Notes: generated from the sequence alone by a model not told the origin. Positions 17,231 to 25,821 are shown, counted from the first letter of the stretch. The stretch is 42,537 bases of DNA from Burkholderiales bacterium (GCA_947473125.1 CANJDH010000037.1:1-42537), one strand, 5' to 3'. Program-made: numbers and translations.

Positions 17231-18118
17231 ATGAGTACCATCCTGCCCAGCCAGCGTGTCCCTTACTCGGCGATCGTCGATCGCCCGAAGCTTGCCGTGC
17301 CCGACGGCGGGCGCATGCTGGTCTGGGTGATTGTCAACGTCGAGCACTGGGGCATGGAGCGGCCGATGCCGCGCATGGTGCTGAGCCCGCCGATGGGCCA
17401 GCCGCTGCAGCCCGACCTGCCCAACTGGGCCTGGCACGAGTACGGCATGCGCGTCGGCTTCTGGCGCATCCACGATGCGCTCAAAAACCTCGGCATCGTG
17501 CCGACCCTGGCGATCAACGGCATCGTCTGCCAGAGCTATCCGCGCGTCGCGCAGGCGGCGCTCGACCTTAACTGGGAGTTCATGGGCCACGGCTTCGTGC
17601 AGGGGCCGATGCACGCGGTGGCCGACCAGCGCGACGCGATCAAAAAGACCGTGGACGCGATCAAGGCCTTTACCGGCACGGCGCCGCGCGGCTGGGAGAG
17701 CCCGGGCCTGACCGAGACGGCAGACACCATCGACCACCTCGCCGAGGCCGGCATCGAGTATGTGGCCGACTGGGTGTTTGACGACCAGCCGGTGTGGATC
17801 CCCGCGAAACCGAAGCCGGTGCTCTCGGTGCCCTACAGCGTCGAGCTTAACGACATTCCGATGATGCTGCTGCAAAGCCATACCGGCTCTGAAATGTACG
17901 AGCGCGGCGTGGCGCAGATCGACCGCCTCTGGCAGGAAAGCGCCACGATTCCGCGCGTGATGGCGATCAGCGTGCACCCCTACATCACCGGCGCGCCGCA
18001 CCGCATCGCGAACTTTGAGCGCCTGCTCGCCTACGCCCAGGCCAAACCCGGCGTGGTGATCCGCACCGGTGCCGACATCAACGACTGGTATCGCGCCCAG
18101 GTGGCGCCGCCCGCATGA
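17231..18118 (+). CDS. Polysaccharide-deacetylase (NodB-like) family hydrolase, PuuE/allantoinase-like
   Basis: This 295-residue cytoplasmic protein has the NodB-type deformed barrel. It resembles the allantoinase-like/PuuE branch, which hydrolyses C-N bonds of small molecules rather than sugars. Candidate metal ligands are in VNVEHW (about 36-41) and in the MGHG...H segment (His120, His128). A late SVHPYITG supplies the conserved His. No signal peptide is present, which argues against a cell-wall role. It lies 48 bp after the Bug receptor gene and overlaps the TetR gene start by 4 bp. The pair may take up and hydrolyse the same compound under TetR control. Confidence 0.82.
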   Translation: MSTILPSQRVPYSAIVDRPKLAVPDGGRMLVWVIVNVEHWGMERPMPRMVLSPPMGQPLQPDLPNWAWHEYGMRVGFWRIHDALKNLGIVPTLAINGIVCQSYPRVAQAALDLNWEFMGHGFVQGPMHAVADQRDAIKKTVDAIKAFTGTAPRGWESPGLTETADTIDHLAEAGIEYVADWVFDDQPVWIPAKPKPVLSVPYSVELNDIPMMLLQSHTGSEMYERGVAQIDRLWQESATIPRVMAISVHPYITGAPHRIANFERLLAYAQAKPGVVIRTGADINDWYRAQVAPPA

Positions 18119-18957
18119 GCCTGGCCACGAAACCGGCGCAGCGCAAGCGGGTGTTGGCCCGGCCGCCGAAACCGGCCGCCACCAAGGCGACCAGCAAAGC
18201 GACCAGCAAAGCGACCAGCAAAGCGACCAGCAAAGCGACCAGCAAGACAAGCGCCAGGGCAAGCAGCGAAGCGGCCGCCAAGACCCGTCTGTCGCCGAGC
18301 GAGCGCGAACGCCAGATCATCGACGGCGCGATCGCCTATTTTTCGGAAGTCGGCTTTTCCGGCCAGACGCGCGAGCTCTCCAAACGCCTCGGCATCACCC
18401 AGCCGCTGCTGTATCGCTATTTTTCGAGCAAACAGGCGCTGGTCGACCGGGTCTACCAGACGGTGTTCGAAGGGCGCTGGAATCCCGACTGGATCAAACT
18501 GCTTGAGGACCGCAGCGTGCCGCTGCGCGAGCGCCTGATCGAGTTCTACCGGCAATATTCAGAAGCCACCTACCGGCCCGACTGGATCCGCATCTACATG
18601 TTTGCCGGCTTGTCCGACCCGGTGCTGAACCAGCGCTACATCAAGCTGGTGCGGCGCGAGTTGATGCCGGTGTACTGCCGCGAACTGCGCCACCATTGCG
18701 GCATCGACCTGCCGGACCAGCCGGTGGCCGACGAGGAAATGGAATTCATCTGGAACCTGCACGGCGGCATGTTCTATTACGCCGTGCGCGACCACGTCTA
18801 CCAGATGCACATGAGCGTCGATTTCATGACCAAGGCCGGTTACGCGGTGGACACCTTTCTCGCCGGCGCCAAAACCACCTACCCGCGATTGCTCAACGCC
18901 GTGTCGAGCACGGCAAACTTGCCGCCGCAAAAAAGCAAAGGGTCGCGCGCGCGTTGA
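18115..18957 (+). CDS. TetR-family regulator with repetitive Lys-rich N-terminal tail
   Basis: This 280-residue protein has a TetR DNA-binding domain at about residues 58-110; the recognition-helix region is TQPLLYRYFSSK. A long helical ligand domain follows. Ahead of the HTH is a 55-residue basic tail with five ATSK repeats (residues 25-44), like the tails of histone-H1-like proteins, and unusual for TetR. It is translationally coupled to the deacetylase gene and probably regulates this operon. Its last 79 bp overlap the convergent flavin reductase gene antisense. Confidence 0.85.
   Translation: MSLATKPAQRKRVLARPPKPAATKATSKATSKATSKATSKATSKTSARASSEAAAKTRLSPSERERQIIDGAIAYFSEVGFSGQTRELSKRLGITQPLLYRYFSSKQALVDRVYQTVFEGRWNPDWIKLLEDRSVPLRERLIEFYRQYSEATYRPDWIRIYMFAGLSDPVLNQRYIKLVRRELMPVYCRELRHHCGIDLPDQPVADEEMEFIWNLHGGMFYYAVRDHVYQMHMSVDFMTKAGYAVDTFLAGAKTTYPRLLNAVSSTANLPPQKSKGSRAR
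18187..18246. repeat. Five tandem 12-bp repeats inside the TetR gene
   Basis: GCGACCAGCAAA is repeated five times (the fifth differs in its last base), coding for ATSK in each unit. Because the unit is a multiple of three, copy-number change would lengthen or shorten the basic tail without breaking the frame. Confidence 0.9.
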
Positions 18958-19373
18958 TCGATCTGCTCGACATGGGCGATCACGATGACGTGGTCGCCTT
19001 CCTCGTGCAGGGTGCGCGTGGTGCACTCGAAGGTGGCGACGCATTCATCGAAGCGCGGGATGTTGTCGTCGGCGATGGTATGCGCGATGCCCGAGAATTT
19101 GTCGGGGATGCGGCTCGCGAAGCGCGTTGCCAGCTCTTCCTGGTCGTGCGCCAGCACGTGGATCACATGGCGCCGCCCGAGCGCGAAATGCACCAGGCTC
19201 GGCGAGGTCGTGACCAGGCTCCACAGCACCAGCGGCGGCTCGAGCGACACCGAGCTGAACGAATTGATCGTGATGCCGACCGGCTCGCCCTCGGTGGTGA
19301 TGGTGGTGATCACCGCCACCCCGGTGGGAAAGCCGCCCAGCGCGCTGCGAAACTGGCGCGTGTCGAACGTCAC
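18879..19373 (-). CDS. Flavin reductase (FMN-binding split barrel)
   Basis: This 164-residue protein belongs to the flavin reductase-like/HpaC-RutF family, which makes free reduced flavin for two-component monooxygenases. The FPTGVAVITT start, TINSFSSVSLEPPLVLWSL core and closing DPLLFCGGKF are all characteristic. It starts with GTG at 19373, overlapping the stop of the dehydrogenase gene as GTGA. Its 3' end overlaps the convergent TetR gene by 79 bp. The luciferase-like enzyme at 7502-8590 is a candidate user of its product, though unlinked. Confidence 0.9.
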   Translation of the reverse strand: MTFDTRQFRSALGGFPTGVAVITTITTEGEPVGITINSFSSVSLEPPLVLWSLVTTSPSLVHFALGRRHVIHVLAHDQEELATRFASRIPDKFSGIAHTIADDNIPRFDECVATFECTTRTLHEEGDHVIVIAHVEQIDQRARDPLLFCGGKFAVLDTALSNRG

Positions 19374-20362
19374 TTGGCTTTCCCGGCGGCCGACTTGCGG
19401 GCCGTGCGGCCGGGTTTGCCTGGGGCAGCTTTCCGGCGACGCTTTAACGTGACCGGCGCGCCGATCAGGCGTTCCAGTACCGCATACACCGCTGCGGTGT
19501 CGTCCGGGCCGTGCCCGAGCGCCATGGCGGCGTTGTAGATCGGCATGCTGGCAGCAAACAGCGGCGCCGGCGTATCGGTCGCGGCCAGCGCGTCGTTGAT
19601 CAGGCGCATGTCCTTTTGCCAGGTCGAGACCTTCATGGTCGCGTTGTCCCAGCTGCGGTCGACCATCACCGGGCCGCGCACCGAGAACATGCGCGAGCCG
19701 CCGGCGCCGTCGGCAACCACCTTGACGATTTGCGCCGCGTCCAGTCCCGATCTCACGCCCATCAATATGGCCTCGGCGGTCGAGACATTGTGGATCGCAA
19801 CGAGCAGGTTGGCCACCAGCTTCATGCGGATCCCGTTGCCGAAACCCCCGACGTCGTAGCGCGCGCGCGCAAAGCCTTCGAATACCGGCGCAAACGCCTT
19901 GATCGCCTTGGCGTCGCCGCTGGCGTAGACCGCGAGGTCGCGCGTCAGCGCCTGTGCGCCGGTGCCCGACAGCGGGCAATCGAGCAGAGTGATGCCGTGT
20001 TTGGCGAGCAACGCCCGGGCGCGCAACTTCGCCGTTTCCGGCAGGGTGCTGGTCTCGGCGGCGATCAGGCCGCGGGGTTCGGCGGCGACCAGTTCGGCGC
20101 ACACCTGGTCGAGTGCGGCTTCGCTCGGCAGCGACAGCACGATCAGGCTGCAGTGCCGCGCCACCTCGGCAACGCTGCCGGCTGCATGGCCGCCGGCTTT
20201 TTTGAGGCGCGCCCGGGCTTGTGGCACCGGGTCGTAGCCGTAGACGCCGAACCCGGCCTTGACCAGGTTGGCCGCCATGGCCGAGCCCATGATGCCAAGG
20301 CCGACGACGCCTGCGGTGGGCGCCTTGTTGGCGGATTTTGGGGTTGCCGGCTTCGACGCCAT
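19370..20362 (-). CDS. NAD(P)-dependent beta-hydroxyacid dehydrogenase (HIBADH-like), second copy
   Basis: This 330-residue member of the 3-hydroxyisobutyrate dehydrogenase superfamily has the Rossmann motif GVVGLGIMGSAMA at about 18-30, a substrate-binding CPLSGTG, and a MKLVANL segment with the catalytic Lys. The N-terminal 15 and C-terminal 25 residues are Lys/Ala-rich extensions outside the normal fold. It is clearly diverged from the copy at 1679-2578, so they are not recent duplicates. It leads a two-gene operon with the flavin reductase, an uncommon pairing. Substrate is unknown. Confidence 0.88.
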   Translation of the reverse strand: MASKPATPKSANKAPTAGVVGLGIMGSAMAANLVKAGFGVYGYDPVPQARARLKKAGGHAAGSVAEVARHCSLIVLSLPSEAALDQVCAELVAAEPRGLIAAETSTLPETAKLRARALLAKHGITLLDCPLSGTGAQALTRDLAVYASGDAKAIKAFAPVFEGFARARYDVGGFGNGIRMKLVANLLVAIHNVSTAEAILMGVRSGLDAAQIVKVVADGAGGSRMFSVRGPVMVDRSWDNATMKVSTWQKDMRLINDALAATDTPAPLFAASMPIYNAAMALGHGPDDTAAVYAVLERLIGAPVTLKRRRKAAPGKPGRTARKSAAGKAK

Positions 20363-20477
20363 GGGTCTGATCTTTATTGAGCTAACGATAAATTAAGCGT
20401 ACCATACAATTCTTTTTTCGCCGCCGCACCGCAGTGCGCCAGGCGACATAAAAAACCAACATTCAAGGGGACAAGGC

Positions 20478-21506
20478 ATGGCGCAGGCACCGGTGCGGGT
20501 GGCAGTGGTCGGATACGGTTGGTGGGGCAAAACCATTGCACGCACGCTGGGTGACAGCGCGCTGCTCAAGGTCGGCATGGTGGTTGAGCCCGATGCCGCA
20601 CCGCGCGCCGTCGCGCAGGCCGATGCCGGCGCCGGCATGGTGGTCACCGACAATTTCGAGGCGGCGCTTGCCGACACCTCGATTGAGGCGGTTATCCTGA
20701 CCACGCCGCACCGTTTTCACGCGAAACAAATTACCGATGCCGCGCGTGCCGGCAAACACGTGTTTTGCGAAAAGCCCTTGTGCACCACCTATGCCGACGC
20801 CAAGGCCGCGGTCGATGCCACGCGTGCGGCCAAGGTCGTGCTGGGCATCGGCCACGAGCGCCGCTTCGAGCCGGCCGTGATCGAGCTGCGCCGGCGCATC
20901 GCGGCAGGCGACATCGGCACGGTGCTGCAGATCGAAGCCAACTTCGACCAGGATAAATTCCTGGCGCTGCCGCCTGACAACTGGCGCCTCTCCACCGAGC
21001 TTGCGCCGGTCGGCCCGCTGTCGGGCACCGGCATCCATCTGGTCGACCTGGCGATCGCGATCCTCGGGCCGGCCGAGTCGGTCTGGGCGCGCCTGTCGAC
21101 GCGCGGCACCAGTTTTGTCAATGGCGATACGCTGGGCATCATGCTCGGCTTTGCCGGCGGCGCCACCGCGCTGATCAGCGCGATCCTGGCGACGCCGTTT
21201 GACGGGCGCCTGGCGGTCTACGGTTCGACCGGGTGGATCGAGATCCGCGATCGCACCCATCCGGAACACCCCACCGGCTGGGACATCACCACCTGCCTGC
21301 GCGGCCAGGAGCGGCATACCAGTTTCGCACCGCCGGCGCCGGCGGTGCGCGCCAACCTCGAGGCCTTTGCCCAGGCGGTGCGCGGTGTCGCGCCGTATCC
21401 GGTGTCGCACCGCGAGATGCTCGCCAACGTGGCGGCCTTCGAGGCCATCACCCGGTCGGCGCAATCAAGGCAGATCGAGGCGATCAGTCAGCCGGCGCCC
21501 GATTGA
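20478..21506 (+). CDS. Gfo/Idh/MocA-family oxidoreductase
   Basis: This 342-residue NAD(P)-dependent oxidoreductase typically acts on sugars, inositols or related polyols. The Rossmann start VRVAVVGYGWWGKTIARTLG and the EKPLCTT motif with its conserved Lys are clear. GTGIHLVDLAI carries the expected active-site His region. ATG 20478 follows AAGGGGACAAGG. It is divergent from the dehydrogenase at 19370-20362, and its last 23 bp overlap the convergent signalling gene. Substrate cannot be assigned. Confidence 0.88.
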   Translation: MAQAPVRVAVVGYGWWGKTIARTLGDSALLKVGMVVEPDAAPRAVAQADAGAGMVVTDNFEAALADTSIEAVILTTPHRFHAKQITDAARAGKHVFCEKPLCTTYADAKAAVDATRAAKVVLGIGHERRFEPAVIELRRRIAAGDIGTVLQIEANFDQDKFLALPPDNWRLSTELAPVGPLSGTGIHLVDLAIAILGPAESVWARLSTRGTSFVNGDTLGIMLGFAGGATALISAILATPFDGRLAVYGSTGWIEIRDRTHPEHPTGWDITTCLRGQERHTSFAPPAPAVRANLEAFAQAVRGVAPYPVSHREMLANVAAFEAITRSAQSRQIEAISQPAPD

Positions 21507-23256
21507 GCTGCGCCGGGGCGGGCACCGCGCGCCAGGCATACAGGGCGCGTGCGCGCTTGCCCAGTTGGTCGAACGCCAGCGACTTGCACAGCCTGCGCAC
21601 CAGCAGCAGGCCGCGCCCGTGCGGCGCGTCGTCACCTGGGGTGGTGATGCCGGCCGGGTCGAAGCCGGCCCCGCTGTCTTGGACGCTGATGTCCATCTGC
21701 CCGGCGCCTGCGCCGTAGCGGCAATCAATCTGTACCGTCACATGATGGCCGTCCGGTGTGGCCAGGCGCAGGTCGCGCGCATCCAGGTAGGCCGAGAAAT
21801 CGCTGCCTTTGAGGCTTGAGTCGAGGCCCAGCACGCCGTGGTCCAGCGCGTTGTTGTAAAGCTCCGAGAGCACCGTGAACAATCGCGCCGACTGCTGCGC
21901 CGTGCCGGGAAACTCCTTGAGCAGCGACATCAACACGGGGATCGGGCTGATTTCACGCAGGGCGTGGCCGCGCAGCTCCAGGGCCAGCTTCCAGCCGGTG
22001 TCGGTGTCGTTGTCCGGCGTACCGGGATTGCCGGGGCCGGGCACGACCTGGAAGAGCTCGGTTTTACTGTTGAGTGCCGGAAACAGCGCCTCGACCAGAT
22101 GAATGTCCACCAGGCTGACATCATCGGCGTGCGCCGTGCCGTCGCAAAAGCCGTCGATCGCCAGAATCGCGGACGCGATCGGGCTTTGGCCGATCTGCAA
22201 GCCGGCTTCGATGGCAAGGCGCAGCAGTTCGCTGCCGAGCATGAGTCCGTCGGCATCGCCCGCTTCGATCGCACCGTCACTGACCAGCATGAGTCGATCG
22301 CCGGGAGACACCTGCAGCACGACTTCATCGGCTTCATAGCGATGGCCGTCCACGACCGCGAGCGGAAACGAGGTCGACGGGAAGCGCGCCTTGACGACAT
22401 GCTCATTGAACAGCCAGGCCTCGGGCATGCCGCAATTGATCAGCGTGGCGCGAGTCAGCGAGCGGTCGACCTGGATAAACGCCACCGCCAGGAACAGGCC
22501 GGTAGGCAGGATCGCGCGCAGCTTGGTGTTGATTTCGGCGAGGATCCGCGCCGGCCCGAAGCCTTTGCCGGTCATCGCGCGGAAGGTTTCTGCCACCGGC
22601 AGCGCCCCCACCGTGGCGGCCAGGCCGTGCCCGGTGAAATCGCCGAGCAGCACGTGCAGGTCGCCGCTCGGGGCATATGCGCTCAGCAGCAGGTCGCCGT
22701 TGAAGGTGGTGGCCGGCATCAAATACACGCCGAGCGGGGCCGGGCGTACATTCGACCCCATCACCGCACCCTCGAGGATGGATTTTGCAAGCGCCTGCTC
22801 GGCCTCCATGCGTGCGCGCAAGGCATCGCTGCGGCGGTGCAGGGCGCCGATGCGCTCCATTGCGCGTATCTTCGCGGCCACGGCCTTGCGGTTGTAGGGT
22901 TTGACCAGGAAGTCGTCGCCGCCGGCGTCGATGCAACGCTCAAGTTCTTCATCGCTGGAATTGCCGGTCACAAAAATCACCGGCACGAACATGTCAGCGC
23001 ACAGGGCCTTGATCTGCAGGGTCGCGTCGAGGCCGTCCATGACCGGCATCTGCATGTCCATGAAGACGATGTCGGGTCGCCGCGCGCGAAACTGCTCGAT
23101 GCCCTCGGCGCCGTTGCGTGCCAGCGCGGTGTCATAGCCGCAATCGGCCAACAGCTTGCGCAGGGCGATGCGTGCTACCGCATCGTCGTCGACGACCAGG
23201 GCGCGCGGGCGGATCGCGGTGGCCGGGGCCAGCAGGGTTGGGTCGATGCGTTCCAC
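21484..23256 (-). CDS. Response regulator fused to PP2C phosphatase and anti-sigma-type HATPase
   Basis: This 590-residue three-domain cytoplasmic signalling protein resembles HsbR of the HptB/HsbR/HsbA partner-switching pathway of pseudomonads. A receiver domain (acidic pocket about 23-25, phospho-acceptor Asp67, Lys119) comes first. A SpoIIE/RsbU-type PP2C phosphatase follows (LLGDFTGHG, LMLVSDGAIE). The protein ends in a RsbW-like histidine-kinase-type ATPase (N box YNNALDHG, DSGAGFD, GRGLLLV). It should both phosphorylate and dephosphorylate a STAS antagonist, and one is encoded at 24656. GTG 23256 has AAGGA at 7 nt; TTG 23262 is an alternative. Its 5' region faces the 11-bp repeat array. 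Confidence 0.88.
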   Translation of the reverse strand: MERIDPTLLAPATAIRPRALVVDDDAVARIALRKLLADCGYDTALARNGAEGIEQFRARRPDIVFMDMQMPVMDGLDATLQIKALCADMFVPVIFVTGNSSDEELERCIDAGGDDFLVKPYNRKAVAAKIRAMERIGALHRRSDALRARMEAEQALAKSILEGAVMGSNVRPAPLGVYLMPATTFNGDLLLSAYAPSGDLHVLLGDFTGHGLAATVGALPVAETFRAMTGKGFGPARILAEINTKLRAILPTGLFLAVAFIQVDRSLTRATLINCGMPEAWLFNEHVVKARFPSTSFPLAVVDGHRYEADEVVLQVSPGDRLMLVSDGAIEAGDADGLMLGSELLRLAIEAGLQIGQSPIASAILAIDGFCDGTAHADDVSLVDIHLVEALFPALNSKTELFQVVPGPGNPGTPDNDTDTGWKLALELRGHALREISPIPVLMSLLKEFPGTAQQSARLFTVLSELYNNALDHGVLGLDSSLKGSDFSAYLDARDLRLATPDGHHVTVQIDCRYGAGAGQMDISVQDSGAGFDPAGITTPGDDAPHGRGLLLVRRLCKSLAFDQLGKRARALYAWRAVPAPAQLNRAPAD

Positions 23257-23566
23257 AAGCAAGTCCTTTCAGCATGGCTCGAATACCGGGGATCCGACAG
23301 GGTCGGGCGGCGGTGCGGCGTGGAGTTGCGCCATTGCACGCAGCTCAAACACGGTTCAATCACGGTTCAATCACGGTTCAATCACGGTTCAATCACGGTT
23401 CAATCATCCGAATCTGCATGGTGCGGCGCGGGGCGCGTTATCGAACCGGTGAATTGAGCCGCGATTGGCTGCCTATTCGGCAGGTGGCGCGCGCCTTGCG
23501 GCCCGGACAATCGTGGCCACGAAAGGGAGCGTTGGGCGGCCCGGGAATGGCCCTCCATCCACCACC
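23257..23566. promoter_or_regulatory. Divergent intergenic region with repeat array
   Basis: This 310-bp space separates the leftward HsbR-like gene from the rightward chemoreceptor-like gene. It contains the 11-bp tandem array at 23350-23404 and no supportable protein gene. Small reading frames through the array are products of its repetitive sequence. Clear -10/-35 hexamers are not evident. Confidence 0.5.
23350..23404. repeat. Five perfect tandem copies of an 11-bp repeat
   Basis: CACGGTTCAAT is repeated five times without a mismatch or spacer. The period is close to one helical turn, so every copy faces the same side. Its place between two divergent signalling genes fits an operator array or a length-variable promoter spacer. 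It is not a CRISPR, because no spacers separate the units. Confidence 0.95.
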
Positions 23567-24640
23567 ATGCAAATCCGGAACTGGTTTCAACAAGACCGTG
23601 CCGCTGCGGCCGATGCCCAGCACGCATTGGGGCACCTTGCCGCGGGCAGCGACACCCTGCTCAGGCAGCACCTCGAAGCGATCGCTGCCGAGCTCAAGGG
23701 CGCACGTGCCGAGCAGGCGCAGTTGCGCGGCCTGCTGGCAGACGCGATCGGCAAGCTGGTGACCGGGTTTGGCGCGATGAACACACTCACCGCCCAACAA
23801 CACCAGATCGCGCTGTCGATTGCCGGCGGCGAAGATGCCGTGAAAGAGGCGCGTTCGTTCGAGCAGTTCGTCGAAGACACTGCCGCCACGCTCAATGTCT
23901 TTGTCGAGGCCACGATCAACTCAAGCAAGACCGCGATGGACATGGTCGACCGCATGGACACGATGAAGCAGCAGGTGGGCGCGGCCCTGGTGATCCTCAA
24001 GGAGATCGACGGCATCTCGCGCCAGACCAACCTGCTGGCCCTGAACGCCGCCATCGAGGCGGCCCGTGCCGGTGACGCCGGCCGCGGCTTTGCCGTGGTG
24101 GCAGACGAGGTGCGCCGCCTGTCGGACCGCACCACCCAATTCAGCGAACAGATCCGCATCGAGATCGGCCAGATCGACAGCACCGTGCATGATGTTGAAG
24201 GCACCATCAACCGCATCGCTTCGCAAGACATGGTGCAGGCGCTGCAATCGAAGCAGCGCACCGAGAAGACGCTCACCGAAGTGCAGGCGATCAACCGGCG
24301 CGTGGCCGGCGGCGTCACGCAGCTGGCGGGCGTGACCCAGGACATCGAAATGCAAGTCAACGCCGCCGTGACGGCGCTGCAGTTTCAGGACCTTGCGACC
24401 CAGCTGATCGACTATTCACAAAGCCGCATGGACGTGATCGAAAAAATGGCCGAAGGGCTCCAACGCCTGCCGCAGATGGTGCGCGTGCTCGGGCAGCCTG
24501 GCATGCCGGGCGCCGGCGAAGCGCGTGTCGACCAGCTCATGGCGGAAGGCGCCGGCGCACTCGATGCGCTGCGCAATGGGCGCCGCAGCAACCCGGTGTT
24601 CCAGGCCAGCATGGGGCGCGGCTCGGTGGATCTCTTTTAA
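23567..24640 (+). CDS. Cytoplasmic methyl-accepting chemotaxis-like protein
   Basis: This 357-residue protein has the MCP signalling hairpin ([20 protein letters not shown], followed by [12 protein letters not shown]) at about residues 155-186 but no membrane segment or periplasmic domain. It should be a soluble receptor or scaffold. The N-terminal 110 residues are helical and probably coiled coil. The C-terminal [13 protein letters not shown] segment recurs in other MCP-like proteins. ATG 23567 gives a sensible start, but no ribosome site is obvious; the frame is open upstream to 23465. The STAS gene follows after 15 bp, linking it to partner switching rather than to a flagellar cluster. Confidence 0.8.
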   Translation: MQIRNWFQQDRAAAADAQHALGHLAAGSDTLLRQHLEAIAAELKGARAEQAQLRGLLADAIGKLVTGFGAMNTLTAQQHQIALSIAGGEDAVKEARSFEQFVEDTAATLNVFVEATINSSKTAMDMVDRMDTMKQQVGAALVILKEIDGISRQTNLLALNAAIEAARAGDAGRGFAVVADEVRRLSDRTTQFSEQIRIEIGQIDSTVHDVEGTINRIASQDMVQALQSKQRTEKTLTEVQAINRRVAGGVTQLAGVTQDIEMQVNAAVTALQFQDLATQLIDYSQSRMDVIEKMAEGLQRLPQMVRVLGQPGMPGAGEARVDQLMAEGAGALDALRNGRRSNPVFQASMGRGSVDLF

Positions 24641-24655
24641 CCAAAGGCAAAAATC

Positions 24656-24961
24656 ATGGAAATCAACGTACACCTCACTGAAGGCGCTGCCCGCGTGGCG
24701 CTGAATGGCCGCTTCGACTTCAGTTGCCATCGCGAGTTTCGCTCGGCCTGCGACGGCGCCCTGGGGCACCCGGGTGCCGGCGCCATCGAAGTCGATTTCC
24801 GTCGTGTCGAGTATCTCGACAGCTCGGCCCTGGGCATGTTGTTGCAGTTGCGCGAACGCGCCCAGGCCAGCAGCCGTGCCGTGCGCCTCGCCAATTGCAC
24901 CGGCGTGGTCAGTGACGTGCTGCAGGTGGCGAACTTCGGCAAGCTCTTTACCATGGCCTGA
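24656..24961 (+). CDS. STAS-domain anti-sigma factor antagonist
   Basis: This 101-residue single STAS domain is of the SpoIIAA/RsbV/HsbA type. The phosphorylation site is in EYLDSSALGMLL, with Ser56 or Ser57 as acceptor. It is the predicted substrate of both the kinase and phosphatase domains of the fused protein at 21484-23256. In the dephosphorylated form such proteins bind an anti-sigma factor or, as with HsbA, a diguanylate cyclase. Its gene is coupled to the MCP-like gene (15-bp gap). Confidence 0.92.
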   Translation: MEINVHLTEGAARVALNGRFDFSCHREFRSACDGALGHPGAGAIEVDFRRVEYLDSSALGMLLQLRERAQASSRAVRLANCTGVVSDVLQVANFGKLFTMA

Positions 24962-25006
24962 GAGCCGCTCTGGGAGCGCTTCTCAGGGCGACAAGCGAGC
25001 CCTCGC

Positions 25007-25597
25007 CTAATCGTCCCCTTCGGTTTCCAGCCCCTGGTGCCAGACAAAATTGCGCTCGGCAATGCCGGCCGCGACGGCACGCTCGTATTCGGCATCGAAC
25101 ATCGCATCAATCGCCGGGTTGACCCCGCGCGCATTCGCTACCACTGCTTTGGCCCAGGCAAAGTAGCGCCGTTTGCGCGCCTCCGGCCAGGGCGGCGGGC
25201 TGTGCAAGATCGATTTCAGGTTGGCGGTCTTGTCGGCGATCTTGAGCACGCGTGCGCGGTGTGAAATCTGCCCGGCGTGGTCCACCTGCGCCTGCTTGCG
25301 CGCGTCCTTCGGCGTGTTCTTGTCATCGGTGACCGCCATCACCAGGCTGGCCACGTCGTCACCGAACAGCGCCGCAATTTCGTGCGCCTTGACGCCCTGG
25401 TCTTCCACGCAGTCATGCAGCAGGGCGGCGATGACAAGGTTGGCGTCGTTGCCTTGCGTGGCTTCGGCCACCAGGTGCGCCACCTCGGCCAGGTGGTTGA
25501 CGTAGGGCTCCTGGTGCGTGCCCTTGCGCCGCTGGTGGGTGTGCTTGCGGGCGGCAAAGTCGAGGGCGTGGGCAATGCGGGTGATTTGATCGGACAT
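25007..25597 (-). CDS. HD-domain hydrolase, MESH1/SpoT-hydrolase-like
   Basis: This 196-residue protein is a stand-alone HD domain. Metal ligands are His35 (VNHLAEVA) and His61-Asp62 (LLHD), followed by the HDxxED-type Glu65-Asp66. A KIADKTANL segment further on is typical of the RelA/SpoT hydrolase group. It resembles small alarmone hydrolases (MESH1 type) that remove pyrophosphate from (p)ppGpp, but activity on other nucleotides is possible. ATG 25597 has AAGGA at good spacing. It converges on the STAS gene. Confidence 0.82.
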   Translation of the reverse strand: MSDQITRIAHALDFAARKHTHQRRKGTHQEPYVNHLAEVAHLVAEATQGNDANLVIAALLHDCVEDQGVKAHEIAALFGDDVASLVMAVTDDKNTPKDARKQAQVDHAGQISHRARVLKIADKTANLKSILHSPPPWPEARKRRYFAWAKAVVANARGVNPAIDAMFDAEYERAVAAGIAERNFVWHQGLETEGDD

Positions 25598-25821
25598 GGT
25601 TTGTTCCTTGGCCAGTTTTTCGGCACAGGTAGCTACTGTAACCGCGGCGCGATGCCGCACAGGAAGCCCACCCCCACGCACGGCGTGGCGATGCGCAAGG
25701 TGAGCCACCGGAACGGCCATACTATGCGGTGGTGCGGGTCAGCGCCAAATCTTTACCGGCGCATGAAATAGCGCGTAAACTATTTAGAATAGGCCGGAGA
25801 GGCGCTCCCACCAACGATCCC

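Noticed and set aside
23350-23404. CRISPR array
   Set aside because: Units of 11 bp are contiguous with no spacers, and there are no cas genes.
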